DNA of 64,000 nucleotides from Dipteris shenzhenensis (lineage: Eukaryota; Polypodiophyta; Polypodiopsida; Gleicheniales): the NCBI GenBank assembly GCA_047967505.1, contig CM106540.1; one strand, 5' to 3'. Numbering within the stretch: the first letter of the stretch is position 1; every line of letters starts with the position of its first letter. The notes under the pieces were generated by a model. That model did not search any database and was not told the origin of the DNA. It worked only from the letters and a program-made list of their open reading frames with translations. The position numbers and the translations under genes were made by a program. Shown here piece after piece: positions 1-12,296 of this stretch.

Positions 1-943
1 GTAAAGGTACACGATGCAACAACATTTACGAACTCTCAGCTTTCAGTGCTCGAGCGGATGTGAAGAACACTAAGCTGTGGCATGAGAGGTTTGGCCATCT
101 AAACCTTAGTTCTTTGAAGGAGATGCATAAAAGTGGAATGATTGTAGACCTACCAAAAATTTCAGATCTTCTCGATGTATGTGAAGCTTGCATGATGGGC
201 AAGCAGCATCGGCATCCCTTTCCTAAAGAGGCCAGCAGGGAAAGGCTCCTCTAGAGCCCCTCTAGAGCTTGTTCACACGGACCTCTGCGGGAAAGATGGA
301 GATGGAAGCTTTGGGTGGTTCCTACTACTTCATGACGCTGATCGATGACTACAGTAGAAGGATATGGATATACTTTCTAAAGACTAAAGACGAGGCTTTT
401 AGTAGGTTCAAGGAATGGCATGTAATGGTCGAGAAAGAAATGGGGAGGAAGGTAAAGAAGTTGAGATCAGACAGAGGTGGAGAGTTCACATCAACTAAAT
501 TCGAAAGTTACTGCAAAAGTCACGAAATCAAGAGGCAGAAACCCCCACCACATACATCACAGCAAAATGGAGTAGCAGAACGCAAGATGCGTGTCATCTA
601 CGAAATGGGCCGAAGTATGATGAAAGGGAAAGATTTGCCAAAGACTTTTTGGGCTGATGCATGTAACACTACAGTTTACATCCTGAATCGTAGCTACATG
701 AAGGCTGTGAATGGGATGACTCCACTGCAAGCCTTTTCTGGTAAGAAACCTTCAGCTGCACATTTCAGGGTTTTTGGATGTGACTGTTTTGTGCATGTCC
801 CTGATGCTACCAGGACCAAATGGGAACCGAAGAGCCGAAAGTGTATTTTCTTGGGCTACAGTGAAGAGGCGAAGGGTTACCGTCTCTATAACCCTGTTAC
901 CAAGAAGGTAATTGTAAGTCATGATGTGGTCTTCTCAGAATAG
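1..943 (+). pseudogene. copia GAG-pre-integrase and integrase core
   Basis: From about position 60 the frame reads the HHCC zinc-binding region (HERFGHLN ... CEACMMGKQ). After a frame break near 255-285 the integrase core continues from 269. The catalytic triad is visible: D in LIDDYSRR, D in LRSDRGGEF, and E in the SQQNGVAERK motif. The C-terminal segment (FLGYSEEAKGYRLYNP) ends in VFSE before TAG stops at 941 and 947. In related elements Gln codons would be plausible at those two places. Integrase inserts the element cDNA into chromosomal DNA. The catalytic residues survive, but the frame break makes the product non-functional as it stands. Confidence 0.85.
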
Positions 944-1194
944 CCATAGCAATTGGAGGAGGATGCTTCCTTCCCAGACAACCAGGACCAAGATATCCAT
1001 CCTGTACCACCACCAATAGCAGACCGAACTCCCCCAACGGTGCTTGGGAGGATTCAAGACAAAGAAGATGAAGAAGAGCCTGCGGAACCACAACGGCAAT
1101 GGCCATTCCCGAAGTGGGTAAAGCAGCTTTTCGATGGCAGAGAACCTCCGACCATTGAGGAGGAACCATCCGAACACCGCGGTCCAAGAGATTA

Positions 1195-1829
1195 GAGGAG
1201 CAAAGAAGGGTGCATGAACACTTGGTCAACTATGCTTTGATGATAGAAGTGATTCGAGCTGATGAACCCAAGTGTCTTGAAGAGGCACAAGGTGATGATA
1301 GGTGGATGGAGGCTATGCAGTCGGAGTATGGCTCCATAATGAAGAACAACACTTGGGACCTTGTGGATCGACCACCAAAACGCAAGATAATCGGAACCAA
1401 GTAGGTGTACAAGACCAAGTACAAGTCCGACGGCACATTGGATAAGTACAAGGCTCAGCTCATGGCAAAAGGATTTACATAGGTACAAGGTTTTGATTAT
1501 CAAGATACTTTTGCTCCCACAGCTCGACTAACCACAATTCGTAGTGTTTTGGCTTTAGCTGCCCAGGGAAGTTGGCCCGTGTTTTAGATGGATGTGAAAT
1601 CCACCTTTCTGAATGGAGATCTCAAGGAGGTGGTATACGTGGAACAACCACCAGGTTTTGAGATCCCCGGTTCAAAAGGTAAAGTCTGCAAACTGAAGAA
1701 GGCACTTTACGAGTTGAAACAAGCCCCACGGGTGTGGTACCAATGAATTGATGCCTACTTTCTACAAAACGGGTTCAAGAGGAGTTCATCTGATGCAAAT
1801 TTGTATATCTTCAGAAAGGAGGCAGGTGT
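1195..1829 (+). pseudogene. copia reverse transcriptase, N-terminal half
   Basis: The plus-strand frame carries the start of the copia reverse transcriptase: EAMQSEYGSIMKNNTWDLV, then [32 protein letters not shown] and [13 protein letters not shown]. The frame is cut by TAG at 1402, TAG at 1480, TAG at 1585 and TGA at 1744. All four can be explained by C-to-T or G-to-A transitions from Trp, Gln or Arg codons at conserved positions (inference). The stretch before it (953-1,190) is acidic and Pro-rich, as the variable linker between integrase and reverse transcriptase usually is. Confidence 0.8.
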
Positions 1830-2805
1830 ATGATCGTGGTCCTTTATGTGGATGACCTTGTCATAACGGGAAACCATGAAGGGAAGATCTCACAGACAAA
1901 GCATTTGCTAGGAAGAGAGTTTGAAATGACAGACCTCAGACTGATGCATTTCTGTTTGGGGATTGAAGTTTGGCAGGAGCCGAAACAAATCTTCATTTCA
2001 CAGCTAAAGTATGCTGGAGAGATACTAATGGCATTTGGCATGGCTGAGTGCAAGATAGTTGGTACCCCTATGGAGGTTGACATGAAGCTCTCAAATGAGG
2101 ATTCATCACCAGTGGTGGACGAGACGAAGTACAGAAGGCTTGTGGGCAGCTTGATTTTCCTGTGCAACACACGGCTGGACATCAGTTTTGTGACTGGTGT
2201 CCTAAGCAGGTTTTTCAATAAGCCCCAGGAGAACCATTGGAGGGCAGGGATGCGGGTGCTGAAATACATCAAAGGCACACTTGATTATGGCATCACCTAT
2301 ACCAAGGGCAACATCTTGATTGGATTCTATGACTCAGATTGGGCAGGAGACGTGGACAACATGAGATCAGTGACAGGGTACTGTTTCTCACTTAGATCTA
2401 GAGTTGTGTCATGGGTCAGCAAGAAGCAACCCATAGTTCCTCTTTCTTCTACCGAGGCCGAGTACAAATCTGCATGCTTTGCTTCTTGCGAGGCAGTGTG
2501 GTTGAGGAGGATTTTGGGGGACATGGGTGCAGTGTTGTAGAACAAGCCTGTAGAACAAGCCTACGCAATTATCATGTGACAATTAGAGTTGCATGGCGAT
2601 TGCAAAGAACCCGATGTTCCATGCTCGCACAAAACACATTGAGATTCAATATCACTTTGTACGCGAGCTCATCATGGATGGAGAGGTTGACTTGGTGTAC
2701 TGTCTGACTACAGAGGATGCTGCGGACATCTTCACGAAGGCTCTTGGAAGAGACTTGCTGGAGAGGCATCTTCATCGACTTGGCATTGGGTCGCTCTACT
2801 TGTAA
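1830..2805 (+). pseudogene. copia reverse transcriptase C-terminus and RNase H
   Basis: The frame opening at 1830 has the catalytic YVDDLVITG box, then the RT connection region (YRRLVGSLIFL), and RNase H with SDWAGDVDNMRSVTGYCF and SSTEAEYKSACFASCEAVWL. A frame break near 2,540 shifts the tail into another frame (2,593-2,805), which gives NPMFHARTKHIEIQYHFVRE and ADIFTKALGRDLLERH before a TAA at 2803. These are normal copia RT/RNase H C-terminal motifs. Catalytic Asp residues are retained, but the element is dead because of the frame break and upstream stops. Confidence 0.85.
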
Positions 2806-3416
2806 GCCCCCCATATGAGGAGAAGGCAATTGAGTAGCTTGGTTATTCGGTAGGTCCTGGTTTGGACACCAAATGGGGGCCATGTGTGGCCTGATGGCTG
2901 GACAGCTTCAGATAGAGTTGGCACACCGCCAAGTAGGCTACATGCAAGTGCGGGAAGGCATCCCTTGACTGACTGCACTGAGGGTAGACAGAGCATTTCT
3001 CGGGGCAGCCCACTCTCAAGTTGCGGGGCCCGTTTGGAGCCTCAGATGATCCCGGATGGCTCTGGGCCGAATGGCAACCATAGGTTAGTTGCTCTGTTTT
3101 GCACACCGGTTCTATCGTATGGTCGGTGGCCTATTTTGGGACCGACCCCTAGTCGACCGTTTTGGGCGGACTGGGTCAGTCACCCAATTGAGCCTAACCA
3201 ACTACAACTAGTGGCTATATAAGAGCAAGCCCGTGAAGCCTATTTCATCACTGGCTACAGCAACCCTAATTCCTTAGCATCTAGCCTCCGTCTTCTACTG
3301 TTTCTAGCATGCCATCAAAGCTTCTTTCACAGGAGCGCACGACAGGAGCGCACGATTGGGAGGCAGCGCCATCTATTGTATCAGTTCTACAGTAATCAAA
3401 TTTTTGATTCTTCATA
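2801..3416 (+). mobile_element. copia 3' end, LTR-derived segment
   Basis: This non-coding stretch follows the RNase H stop. It opens with a block around CCCCATATGAGGAGAAGG that recurs at 17,258 and, less exactly, at 53,755. A TATA-like TATATAAGAG at about 3,215 and a downstream CT-rich leader fit an LTR promoter. A short direct repeat, CAGGAGCGCACGA, occurs twice around 3,332-3,354. No matching 5' LTR is in the window, so the borders are estimated. Confidence 0.45.
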
Positions 3417-4620
3417 CTATCTTGTTTTCTCTCTTGCGTACGAGATCCTGTTATCTGTTGAGCACAGACATTGTATTATTTTCTTACACTTCCTGCCATC
3501 ATCGTGATGCATGTAGATAGGATACCCATCATTGCCAACCACAATAGACTGAGAGAATGCACGTGGATAGTGACAAATGAATTTGCCTTCAACCATGCAA
3601 ACTGAATAGACATTCATTGCACCACATGGGCCATGGACATTGCATTGTCCAATAATCTCATGCAACTCTTGGAACAATGTTTTATCTGATAGCTCTACAC
3701 ACACCAATCGATCATAGTGGCTGATCTCCACAGGTTTGAAGGCACCTTCTAAAATTAGTAGTATGTGAGTGCAACAGACCTCTCTTTTGGAACTCAATGA
3801 CACATACATATCTAGACATCTTCCCAAACAAATTATCTTTTATAATCGATTGCATCATTATGTAGAACACGTCATAAATATACACATTACTATGAGGCCT
3901 TATAGTATTGCTACATATAGGATTATGTTTATATTTGTATCCATGGTCTCATAAACTCATCATGTTAACGCTCTCCTCACCCATTGTCTCATGTATTTAG
4001 AATATTCAACAATGTTGCTATTCTTTGCCTTTTTGATGCAAATATCAAACAGTTTTCTAATAGTCATGTACATCTACAAGGTTCTTCTTTGGTTATTATG
4101 TTAGGATGTTTTCATTAAAACTAGAAATATTATCATATGTGACAAGAAACTATCAAGCTTTAACTTGTGTTAATTTTCTTCATGATGAAGATATCATGCT
4201 ATGTTCTTGTCAAGACTACTTAGGATGCTTACACATTTTCTATGAGCTGCATCAAAACAATGCCCTTTAGAGATTTTGGTGCATATGTTTTAGTATAGGC
4301 ATTGTTTGCATTAGTTGTGTTATCAATGATATTTTAGAGCTATTTATTCATGCATAATCCTTATACCACCATGTTCTCTTAGAGATTCCATAGTGAAATT
4401 CAATTTTCAAGATTATTTGGTAATGAAAGAAATATCATGATCATAATTTGTTTGAGAATTTTTGAGGTATTAAACTTAACACTGATATGCTTTAAGCTTT
4501 GTTTATTGATGATTTGTTTGTAGTAATTACAAGATTGAGTGTATGTTTGGCATAGGGTTATGCTACATGGCATCCAATATCATCTAGTTTTAGTTTCACA
4601 TAGATAGGAGCCTCAATTTA
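3417..4620. other. AT-rich intergenic DNA, no gene seen
   Basis: No frame shows a recognisable domain, splice-bounded exon or RNA gene. The minus-strand open frame at 3,417-3,827 has no motif I recognise and no coding signal beyond its length. Confidence 0.5.
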
Positions 4621-5850
4621 AAGAATAATTGTATATTAACTAGTGGGAAAGGGGGAAGGGTTGGAAAGGTAGTGACATGGAAGGATCAACATAAGGGGAG
4701 TGGTAAAGAGGAGCAACTTGATGAATTATAATGGATCTATTAATGGCACGATCCTTCCATGACTAAAACCCCTCCCCAACCTACCACTTCCTTTTACCTT
4801 ATTTATAAGGTTGCATATTTTATAATGGCTCTTTTATCAGGGGATCCCTATCATTATTGAAAAATCTCCCACCTACCACTCCATTTCACCTTATTTATAA
4901 GGATCATAAGTTTATTCCTACCTTTTCTGAACACATTATTTATCTAGCCTAGTGGTAAGACTCCTTTATTGAAAGGGAGAGGCTATGGATTCAATTTCCC
5001 TTATGCATGCTCAAGGTAATCTTCTGAATCCAAAACTTTTGGGAAAATAATGGGGAGTGTGTGCAATTAAACTAAAAGTGGAAAAAGATGAAATAATTAT
5101 AAGCAATTATGATAGAACTATAGAGATTGCCTTATTCTTTATGTATTTTTAATACATTTTTAGGAGTGAGTTAACAAGTCATGGATAATTATCAACGACA
5201 AGCCAACTTGTTAGAGGAATATGAATCTAAGATGTATGCGAGGAGAGAATGATGCAAGGCATCTTTTTCTTTGCTAACTAGGTCACCTGTCTTGTCTTCA
5301 TTAATTTCTTCGATCATCCTTGAGATTTTGTATGTAATAGTTATATGTTTTGCAAGATTTTCAAGATTCATAGAGCAATCATGTAGCAAAATCATGAAGG
5401 TTATCGACTACAGTATGGGAGAGAGAAATTTTTAAGAGGGTGGGTGTTCCAACTTCCTGTTTGGTGTACCATTATTACATTTGTATCCTTTGAAATCTCA
5501 TAGGTCAATCCATTCTTGTGAATATTATCATGATTTATATTCTTCATCATGACGCTTGTGATTGTCAATTTTTCTCGTGATGGGGATCTCATCATATATT
5601 CATGCATATGTTTTGGTCCATGCCTAGTCCATGAACCTTAGAGCTATCACTTTGGTCATACCTAATTTGCAACAATTGTGTTCTCCTTGAGATCAAGGAC
5701 TGAATTTTACTAAAGTTTATTTTAACACACAAGAAATATTATGATTTGAATTTATTTCAATAATATCAAACTTGTCAAACATTGGTAGTCTTTTAGTGAG
5801 GTTTCCAACTACAAGATATTCTACCATTATAACCATATCAATAGTGGCCC
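4620..5850 (+). repeat. Diverged AT-rich repeat, unit 1 of 3
   Basis: The unit has recognisable blocks in order: a purine-rich block (about 4,636-4,740, GTGGGAAAGGGGGAAGGG ... AAAGAGGAGCA), a tRNA-like module (4,945), a block reading ATTGCCTTATTCTTTATG (about 5,130), and CTACAGTATGGGAGAGAG (5,408). The same blocks recur in the same order at 5,870-8,450 and 8,490-9,760. No open frame is shared intact among the three. It is probably a decayed non-autonomous element or segmental repeat. Confidence 0.55.
4945..5005 (+). repeat. tRNA-like (SINE-type) module, copy 1
   Basis: TAGCCTAGTGGTAAGAC resembles an RNA polymerase III A box. GGATTCAATTTCC begins about 42 bases later and resembles a decayed B box at tRNA-like spacing. 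It is not a foldable tRNA gene. Related copies lie at 6,275 and 8,730. Confidence 0.45.
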
Positions 5851-6274
5851 CTCAATTGAAAAAAAAGTAAAGTATACTAAATAGTGGAAATGGGAGAATG
5901 GGAGTGGGAAAGGTAGCAGATAAGAGAGGATTAACATATAGGGAGGTAGGGGAGAAAGAAAGGGGACGAATGAAGAGGAGTATCGGTGGATTATATATTT
6001 ATCTATTCATGAGAGGACCCCGTTATTGGACTGGCCAAGATCATCACGATCTACAAGTTGAGTGCCTTCATCAATTCGTTCACATTCTCCTTCATCATTT
6101 TTTAGATCTATCGTCAGCAGCAAGATTGTCACCTTGTAGTTCGCTCCCTTCATCTTCAGTTTCACTAGAGTCTGCATGCGCAGATGCATTGCCTGTGGCC
6201 TTGTGCACTATTTCCACTTCTTGTATTATGAGCTTAAGCATTTTATTCAATATTTTCCTAACAGCTATTTTATC

Positions 6275-6336
6275 TGACGTAGTGGGTAAGACTCCTTTAG
6301 TGAAAGGAAGAGGTTGGGGGTTTAATTTCTCTTGTG
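6275..6336 (+). repeat. tRNA-like (SINE-type) module, copy 2
   Basis: TGACGTAGTGGGTAAGACTCC aligns with the A-box part of copy 1, and GGGTTTAATTTCTC with its B-box part. The downstream GCATGCCCAAGGTAAGATTC matches the sequence that follows copies 1 and 3. Confidence 0.42.
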
Positions 6337-6994
6337 CATGCCCAAGGTAAGATTCTAAATCCATTACTTTTGGGTGGATTGAATTCCCCCAAAGCATCAA
6401 ATGTCCTCTTTATAAGATATTGAATGGACCCCAAATGGGTATGGAATAATTGTTCAATTAAGGGCATCAATTATACCATGATGGAGAGCATAAGTGAGTA
6501 GGCTAATGATGGAAATGGATCAAATCCATTAGAACCCATTATGATAAAGCCGCACAAATTGCCTTATTATACTATGCATTTTTTTTGTACATTTACCTTG
6601 AAGGTGCAACTTCATTTTTCTTGTTCTTTTTATCTTAGAGTCACACGTCCATTTTTTGTTGTTTAGATTGAAATAATCAATTTCAAGTTAAAAGCCTTAC
6701 TATATTTTGAAGAAATAGTTAAAATGCATAAATAAATAGGTAAGAATAAACCAACTTCTTTACAAAATATAAGTGAAGAAAGAATGGTGAGAGGAAATTT
6801 CTTTTTGCCTAAGATGTGTACATTGTCTTGATTAGTTTTGCAATTCTTCATAAGACTTTGAGTGTGATCTATGTTTGCAAAGTTTCCAAAATATATATTT
6901 CCATCTATATACCAGAGAAAGTGGATAATGAACATTTAATTATCAATAGTATTTTAGCAAAGAGTCACAACTTAGTGTACCATTGGTAGGCTAA

Positions 6995-7324
6995 ATGGAA
7001 CCTTTGGCAAGTTGTGATTCAGTTGTACTGAGTCTAAAGTGTCTAAAGTCCTATGAGATGATCTATAATGAATATGATATTCTAAATCGTGGAAATGAAG
7101 TTCTCACTTGTGCTCTAAAAGATATTGATGTAGCCAATGATAAGAGTTGGAAGATTAGGTGCTCACTAAACAAGTTCATATCCTTGGGGCACCCCAAGAC
7201 ACATAGCATCATTTTTACTATGGCACATGGCGTTTTATGTCCACACATGAACTATAAAGCCATGGTACCACTGCACAAAGAACACCAGATGCAATCTTCG
7301 GTAGTGTTAGTGGAACTCAACTAG
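6995..7324 (+). pseudogene. Unrecognised coding-like remnant in repeat unit 2
   Basis: A 109-residue plus-strand frame starts MEPLASCDSVVLSLKCLKSY and is Lys/Leu-rich. I recognise no family. A degenerate counterpart lies at about 9,596-9,750 in unit 3, with matching order of AAATGGAxCCTTTG, GTGTCTAAA and TTGATGTAGCCAAT blocks. This suggests the frame belonged to the repeat rather than to a single-copy gene. No splice structure or promoter was identified. Confidence 0.25.
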
Positions 7325-8489
7325 AGAGGAAAGAAGCTGCTCCCATAGATGGTGACCTCTTGAATGTGGTCAAGTTGTTAAACCAAGATCACAAACTTGG
7401 CTTTTGGTAGGAATGAGGCCAACAATATGGTGCTCTATCTTGTAGGCACTGAATGAAAATCTTCACCTATTGTTTGTCCTTTGAGGATTAAGTAATACAA
7501 ATGGATGATGGGAGTCAAGGGAGCTACAATGAAAGCCCCTCTTGCCAAACCAAGAAGGCCGCCACCAAGATTACATTCCCAAGTACTCAAAATGAAATAT
7601 GTGCCTACTACCCTAAAGGAGAAAGGAAGCGACAAGGAAAGGAGGAAAGGTGAAAGAAAGGGGGGATGGAAAAAGAGGGGAAAATGAGGAAAAAAGGGTT
7701 AAGAAGAGAGAAATAACCCTTAAAAAGGACCCAAACAAGGGGATTTTGAGAAGGCAAAAGCTACACTTATTTGGTCCCATTACGCCAAACAAGGGGCATT
7801 GAGAAGGGAAAAGCTACCATTTTTTAATCACACCACTTTGCCACCAACCAAGGTCTTTCAGAACCAACCAAACCAAGAAAAGGAGATCCTACAACCCAAA
7901 AAACATAGCAAGAATGAGGATCTAGTATGTAAGGTATCTTTTTCTGAATAGCTAAGTCGAGTACATGGCCTTCATTACCTTTTACGATCCTTCCCAAGTT
8001 TTGGTGTGTAATAGTTCTATGTACTACAAACTTTCCAACAGTAATGGAGCTCAATCTATGTACTTAAATATCATGAAGGTTACAGACTATAGTATGGGAG
8101 AAACCAATTTTCAAGACATGTTGAAGTTCCCATTTGTCACACCATTGGTGTATTAGTTTTCTTTTAAAGCTCCCAAGTTGCATATATTTTGGTCCATGAC
8201 TACTCCTACTGCAATTGTGTAATCCATGAACCTTGGAGCTATTACTTTGATCATACCTAATCCTACTACAATTGTGTTCTCCTTGAGATCAAGTATTAAA
8301 CTTTACTACTAAAGATGACTTTGCAATACAAGAAATATCATGATAAGATTAGATTTTCGTAGTTTTTTAGTGATATTTCTATTAGTTAGAAGGTTAAGGT
8401 GTGTGTTTTTTCCTAGGGCTATAAATTCGTTGAATTGAAGATCTTCTATGATTACTATAACATCAATGCTATGGGGCCGTTGATTGAAG

Positions 8490-9760
8490 AAAAAGTTAAG
8501 TGTATAAAATAGTGGAAAGGAAAGGAAGGGAAGGGGAAAGGTAGTGGATAAGTGAGGATCAAAATGTAGGGAGGGGAAGGGAGAGAAAAGGGGAGGGGTA
8601 AAGAGGAGCATCTAAATGAATTGTATTGAATCTATTCCTGAGGGGTGTGTAGCCCTATAATTGCTACCCGTCTCTTTATTTATGAGATTAAATAGTTCAT
8701 CCATACCTTTTCATAACTACTTGTTTATCTAGCCTAGTGGTAAGACTCCTTGAGTGAAAGGGAGAGGTCATGGGTCTGATTTTCTCCTATGCTTGCTCAA
8801 GGTAATATTCAAAGTCCATCTTTGTTGGGTGGATCGACACACCCCAAAGTATCAAATGCCTTATTTGTAGGATACAAGATGGCCATGGAATATTTGGTGA
8901 ACTTCAGGGCATTTATAACACCATAATGGGGAGTATAAGTGAGCAAAGTAATGATTGAAATAGATCAAAGACATTAGAAGCCATTCTGGTAAAGTTACAT
9001 AAAGTGCCTTGATATATTATGCAAATTTTTTCTATTACATTTTACATTTGAGTGGCAAGGTGCGGAGGTTGAAATTTTTGAATAAAAAACCTTGCTATAA
9101 AATCTAAGAAAGAGTTACAAAGGCATGGATGAATCGGGTAATAATAAACCACCTTCTTGAAAGTACAAAAGTTGAGGTGATGTGAAGAGAAAATGATGCA
9201 AGGAAATTTTCGTTGGCTAACCAAGTTGTGTATATTTTCTTGAATACATTTTGCAATTCCCCATAGGATTATGAGTGTAATAATTCTATTTTTTGCAAAA
9301 TTTTCCAAAAAAGATGTACATGAGCCTATATAGTAAGAAATGCATAATGAAAATTTAATTAGCAATAGTTTTGTGGAAACCTATTCAATATAATTTATTG
9401 AAAGATTATAGTGTGGGAGAAAATACTCATTATAATGCACTAAAGGTCATAGTGTGAGAGATACCTATCTTCAAGAGGGGTTTGTGTTTTTGTTCGATGA
9501 GTCCCCGATATATATTTTTTTCTTAAAAACTCATAAAACATCCCTCTTGGTGGAAGTGGTCACAAAGAACCACCCTTAGTGTGCCCTTGGAAAGCTAAAT
9601 GGATCCTTTGCTAGGGTTGTATTTGGTTTTATCTATCTATAGTGTCTAAAATACTATAAGAGCATATTATTTAATTAACATGACGTCGAAAAATGAGGAA
9701 AATACATTGGCTTGTTCTCTACATGACCTTGATGTAGCCAATTACTGGACTATTAGCAAG
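8490..9760 (+). repeat. Diverged AT-rich repeat, unit 3 of 3
   Basis: The purine-rich block at 8,512-8,610 (GGGAAGGGGAAAGGTAGTGG ... GTAAAGAGGAGCA) matches units 1 and 2. It is followed by the tRNA-like module at 8,730, a GTGCCTTGATATATTATGC block at 9,004 and GATTATAGTGTGGGAGA at 9,405. The copies have diverged visibly by substitution and small indels, so the duplications are old. Confidence 0.5.
8730..8790 (+). repeat. tRNA-like (SINE-type) module, copy 3
   Basis: TAGCCTAGTGGTAAGACTCC is identical to copy 1 over the A-box part. GGGTCTGATTTTCTCC stands in the B-box place. The spacing is the same as in the other copies. Confidence 0.45.
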
Positions 9761-11750
9761 TTTAAATGACAATTGGGATTTCGATGCCAATACATTAGCT
9801 CATAAAATAGTGAATTTTTCTGCATGACATTTAGTTCCTCTATAGAAACCTATAACAAACAAGCTTGCAAGAGTGTTGCAATGTGAAATAGGTAATGGTA
9901 GGTAGTGACCTACCTTTTAAATGCCCTAAACCTATGCGGACTCCTTAATGGTATGGTTCACTACAAGCATGCTTATTTCAAATGCCATCTTTGCTTTACA
10001 ATAGAGAGTTATTGGTCCCATGTTTCCAAAAATGCCAAGTTGGGGCAGTGGTGGAGAGGGTGGGGGACATTTCCATTTTATTAGGTGTCCATATATTAGA
10101 AAACAAAAATTCAATTCATTAGAATGCATGTGATTTGGAGGGGAAGAGAGGGAGAATATACTAAGATTACTTCAATCAAAGGGGTCTTTTCTAAAGTTTA
10201 CTTTTTTAAAGCACAACACGTTTGGAGAATTTTGATTTTTTCAACCACATACACATCCTATAATAAAGATTCCACATTCATTTCTCTATGCATGCATGTG
10301 TGTATGTTGATATTTGCACAAGTAGTAATGTAGGTTTCCATTTTTTTGAAGATTGGAGTACTCACTAGGTATCTAATGTGAACACTATCCATGTGATGCT
10401 TTTTTAAAAATGGTTTTTGCTAAACAATGTGCTTAACTATGACATTTGAGCATTGAGTTACACTTTTTTGCAAGCAAGAGAAGACATTAGGAGCACTATG
10501 GCAACATCTAGACAACATCTAACTTCAACTATTAAAGAATATTAATCAAGCTTTGGAAGTGTTGATTTTGTCAAACATGTTAGCCATACGTTGTTGCATC
10601 TGGCATATTAATTTTTAATCCATGAATCACTTGTTATTTCCTTATGATGTGAAATCCTTGCACATCACATGCTATACTTTGGTCACTATAGGAAAGTTTG
10701 CAATGAGTTTATGACACATCAACAAAAAGACCAAGCATAAGTGCTCAATGCTCATTTGAGCAATCATAAAAGGTGTGCATTGAAAGCAAAGATGGTAATT
10801 TTTGTTTAAAAATTGGAAATGGTAGGTGCATGAATTACTTTATAGATAACACTACAATGATTCCCATATAGCAATCCCAATCATATTATTTGGTAGACCT
10901 TCCTTGTGTGTACTATCTCCAATGTAGTGTTGCCACCCATTGCTCTTGGACCATGTACCATGTTGGAAAAGATCGAACAAAAAAAGGGCCAAGATCCTCA
11001 TTATAAAACTTCTAGAGTTTGGTCATCATTCAAACTCTTATTGGCTTGTTCAAATAAGAGTGCTAAAATTGTTAATCTAAGTCAAACTATGAATAAACTC
11101 AAAGATGCTCGTACCAATGCTTGATCTTATGGATTTGTATATATAAAAGATAATTGTTTCTCAGGTATGGATAAAACGTGGAATTCGTTGCAATCGCCGA
11201 AAATGTTTGATAGTATTCTCTTTCTCATTAATATGTTCAGCTACGTCTTGGAAAAGAGAGGAATTCATTCATTTGCATTGATATTGAGCTAAGTTGTGGT
11301 TGGAGGTAAAACAAGGAATCTTGGCTTATCACCTATTTGTTTCACGTTAAATCAAATATGAGCACTAACTTACATTTATCACCTACTTGTTTCACGTTAA
11401 AGCCCATTTGTTAAGGGGTGCATTGGTGCAAGCATTAAATCCTTGCATTGGGAAGAGGTTGATATAATTTTTAATCAAGCCACAGAGATTGAGTTATTCT
11501 ATTGATATTTGTGGCAATGGTGTCAATGAGCATCCAATGGACGCTACGAGTGTCCTGAACTCATTGCTTCGTGGTGTGATAATAATAGCTCCCTCTTTGC
11601 TGATAGTAGATGATGTGAACCATCAGCTCCATTGACGGCAGTTGAACCATTGGTTGCATTGAGCCAGCCACCTATTAGCTTAATCTATTCAGTAGTCCAA
11701 GAATAGTATGATGAAGAAAATATGAGATACTTCCAATATGTGCGCTGTGA
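9760..11750. other. AT-rich intergenic DNA, no gene seen
   Basis: There are only short open frames with no recognisable motif. A short repeat, CACCTAxTTGTTTCACGTTAA, occurs twice at about 11,330 and 11,379. Nothing else stood out. Confidence 0.5.
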
Positions 11751-11889
11751 CCTTTGTGGCGTTTTGACAAAGTCGCTACGCACATACGTATTACGAAGGG
11801 CCTCGAAAGCCTGGGATGGGGGAACACGAGTTTGTTCAAATGTCAAACAGAGAGGAGGCCCTCAATAGCGGTCACATGGCTTCTAGCCG

Positions 11890-12296
11890 TTAATAAGCTC
11901 ACACGTGTGACATCGATCGAGCGTGCTGCCAACGCTGCAACGGGCAGAAAGTCGCGCCAAGTCAGCAGTACAGGCACGTGTCTGCGGGTGAGGATTCCAC
12001 GTGGCGGGAAAGTAAAGAAGAAAATGTGCTGCGATGAGCTGGAGGAACGTTGGGGGCGTCGCCCAGACAGGCGGCCCGCCGCCAGATTGCGGACACCTAA
12101 TTTAGTCTGGAAACCGCTAAGACAGAGGGAACCGCTAACTGTGGCGGGCCCGAGGACCAGAAAATGCCAAGAGGAAAGGCGCTGCCGGGTTTACCGACCG
12201 GCCTTTGCCGGCAGCCAGTTTGGACGTAGAGCTCACGCCTTACACTTTTCCGACCGCCGGGTTCCTATAAATACATCCGTAGTCCCCTAAGTTTTT
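11890..12296 (+). promoter_or_regulatory. Promoter with three ACGTG elements and a TATA box
   Basis: Base composition turns GC-rich from about 11,750. A TATA box, TATAAATA, lies at 12,266-12,273, so transcription should start near 12,297-12,305. Upstream are CACACGTGTG (11,900-11,909), GCACGTGTC (11,974-11,982) and CCACGTGGC (11,997-12,005). All three contain the ACGTG core bound by plant bZIP and bHLH factors (G-box/ABRE type). Regulation by light or abscisic acid would be typical of such clusters but is inference here. Confidence 0.65.

Larger units (their letters stand above)
1..3416 (+). mobile_element. Ty1/copia retrotransposon, 3' portion, decayed
   Basis: Domains run in copia order on the plus strand: GAG-pre-integrase, integrase core, reverse transcriptase, RNase H, then a non-coding 3' segment. 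The element enters from the left edge, so its 5' LTR, gag and protease are outside the window. At least two frame breaks (near 255-285 and near 2,540-2,590) and several in-frame stops show it is not translatable. The non-coding 3' part (about 2,806-3,416) is taken as LTR-derived; its right border is uncertain. Family assignment is from recognised motifs; no search was run. Confidence 0.85.
5870..8450 (+). repeat. Diverged AT-rich repeat, unit 2 of 3
   Basis: It repeats the block order of unit 1: purine-rich block at about 5,886-6,000, tRNA-like module at 6,275, ATTGCCTTATTATACTATGC at about 6,560, and GACTATAGTATGGGAGAAAC at 8,085. It is longer than the other units and includes a coding-like stretch at 6,995-7,324 (108 residues, no recognised domain). 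That stretch has a degraded counterpart in unit 3 near 9,596-9,750 (shared CTTGATGTAGCCAAT-type block). Confidence 0.5.

Noticed and set aside
897-1503. Minus-strand frames over the left copia element
   Set aside because: Antisense shadows of the plus-strand integrase and reverse transcriptase remnants.
4945-8790. Three tRNA genes
   Set aside because: Only A- and B-box-like segments are recognisable; acceptor and anticodon stems do not form convincingly and the copies are mutated, so they are tRNA-like repeat modules.
11754-12290. 178-residue plus-strand open frame upstream of the serine-rich-like gene
   Set aside because: It overlaps the promoter with its ACGTG elements and TATA box, is Arg-rich from GC-rich DNA, and has no domain.
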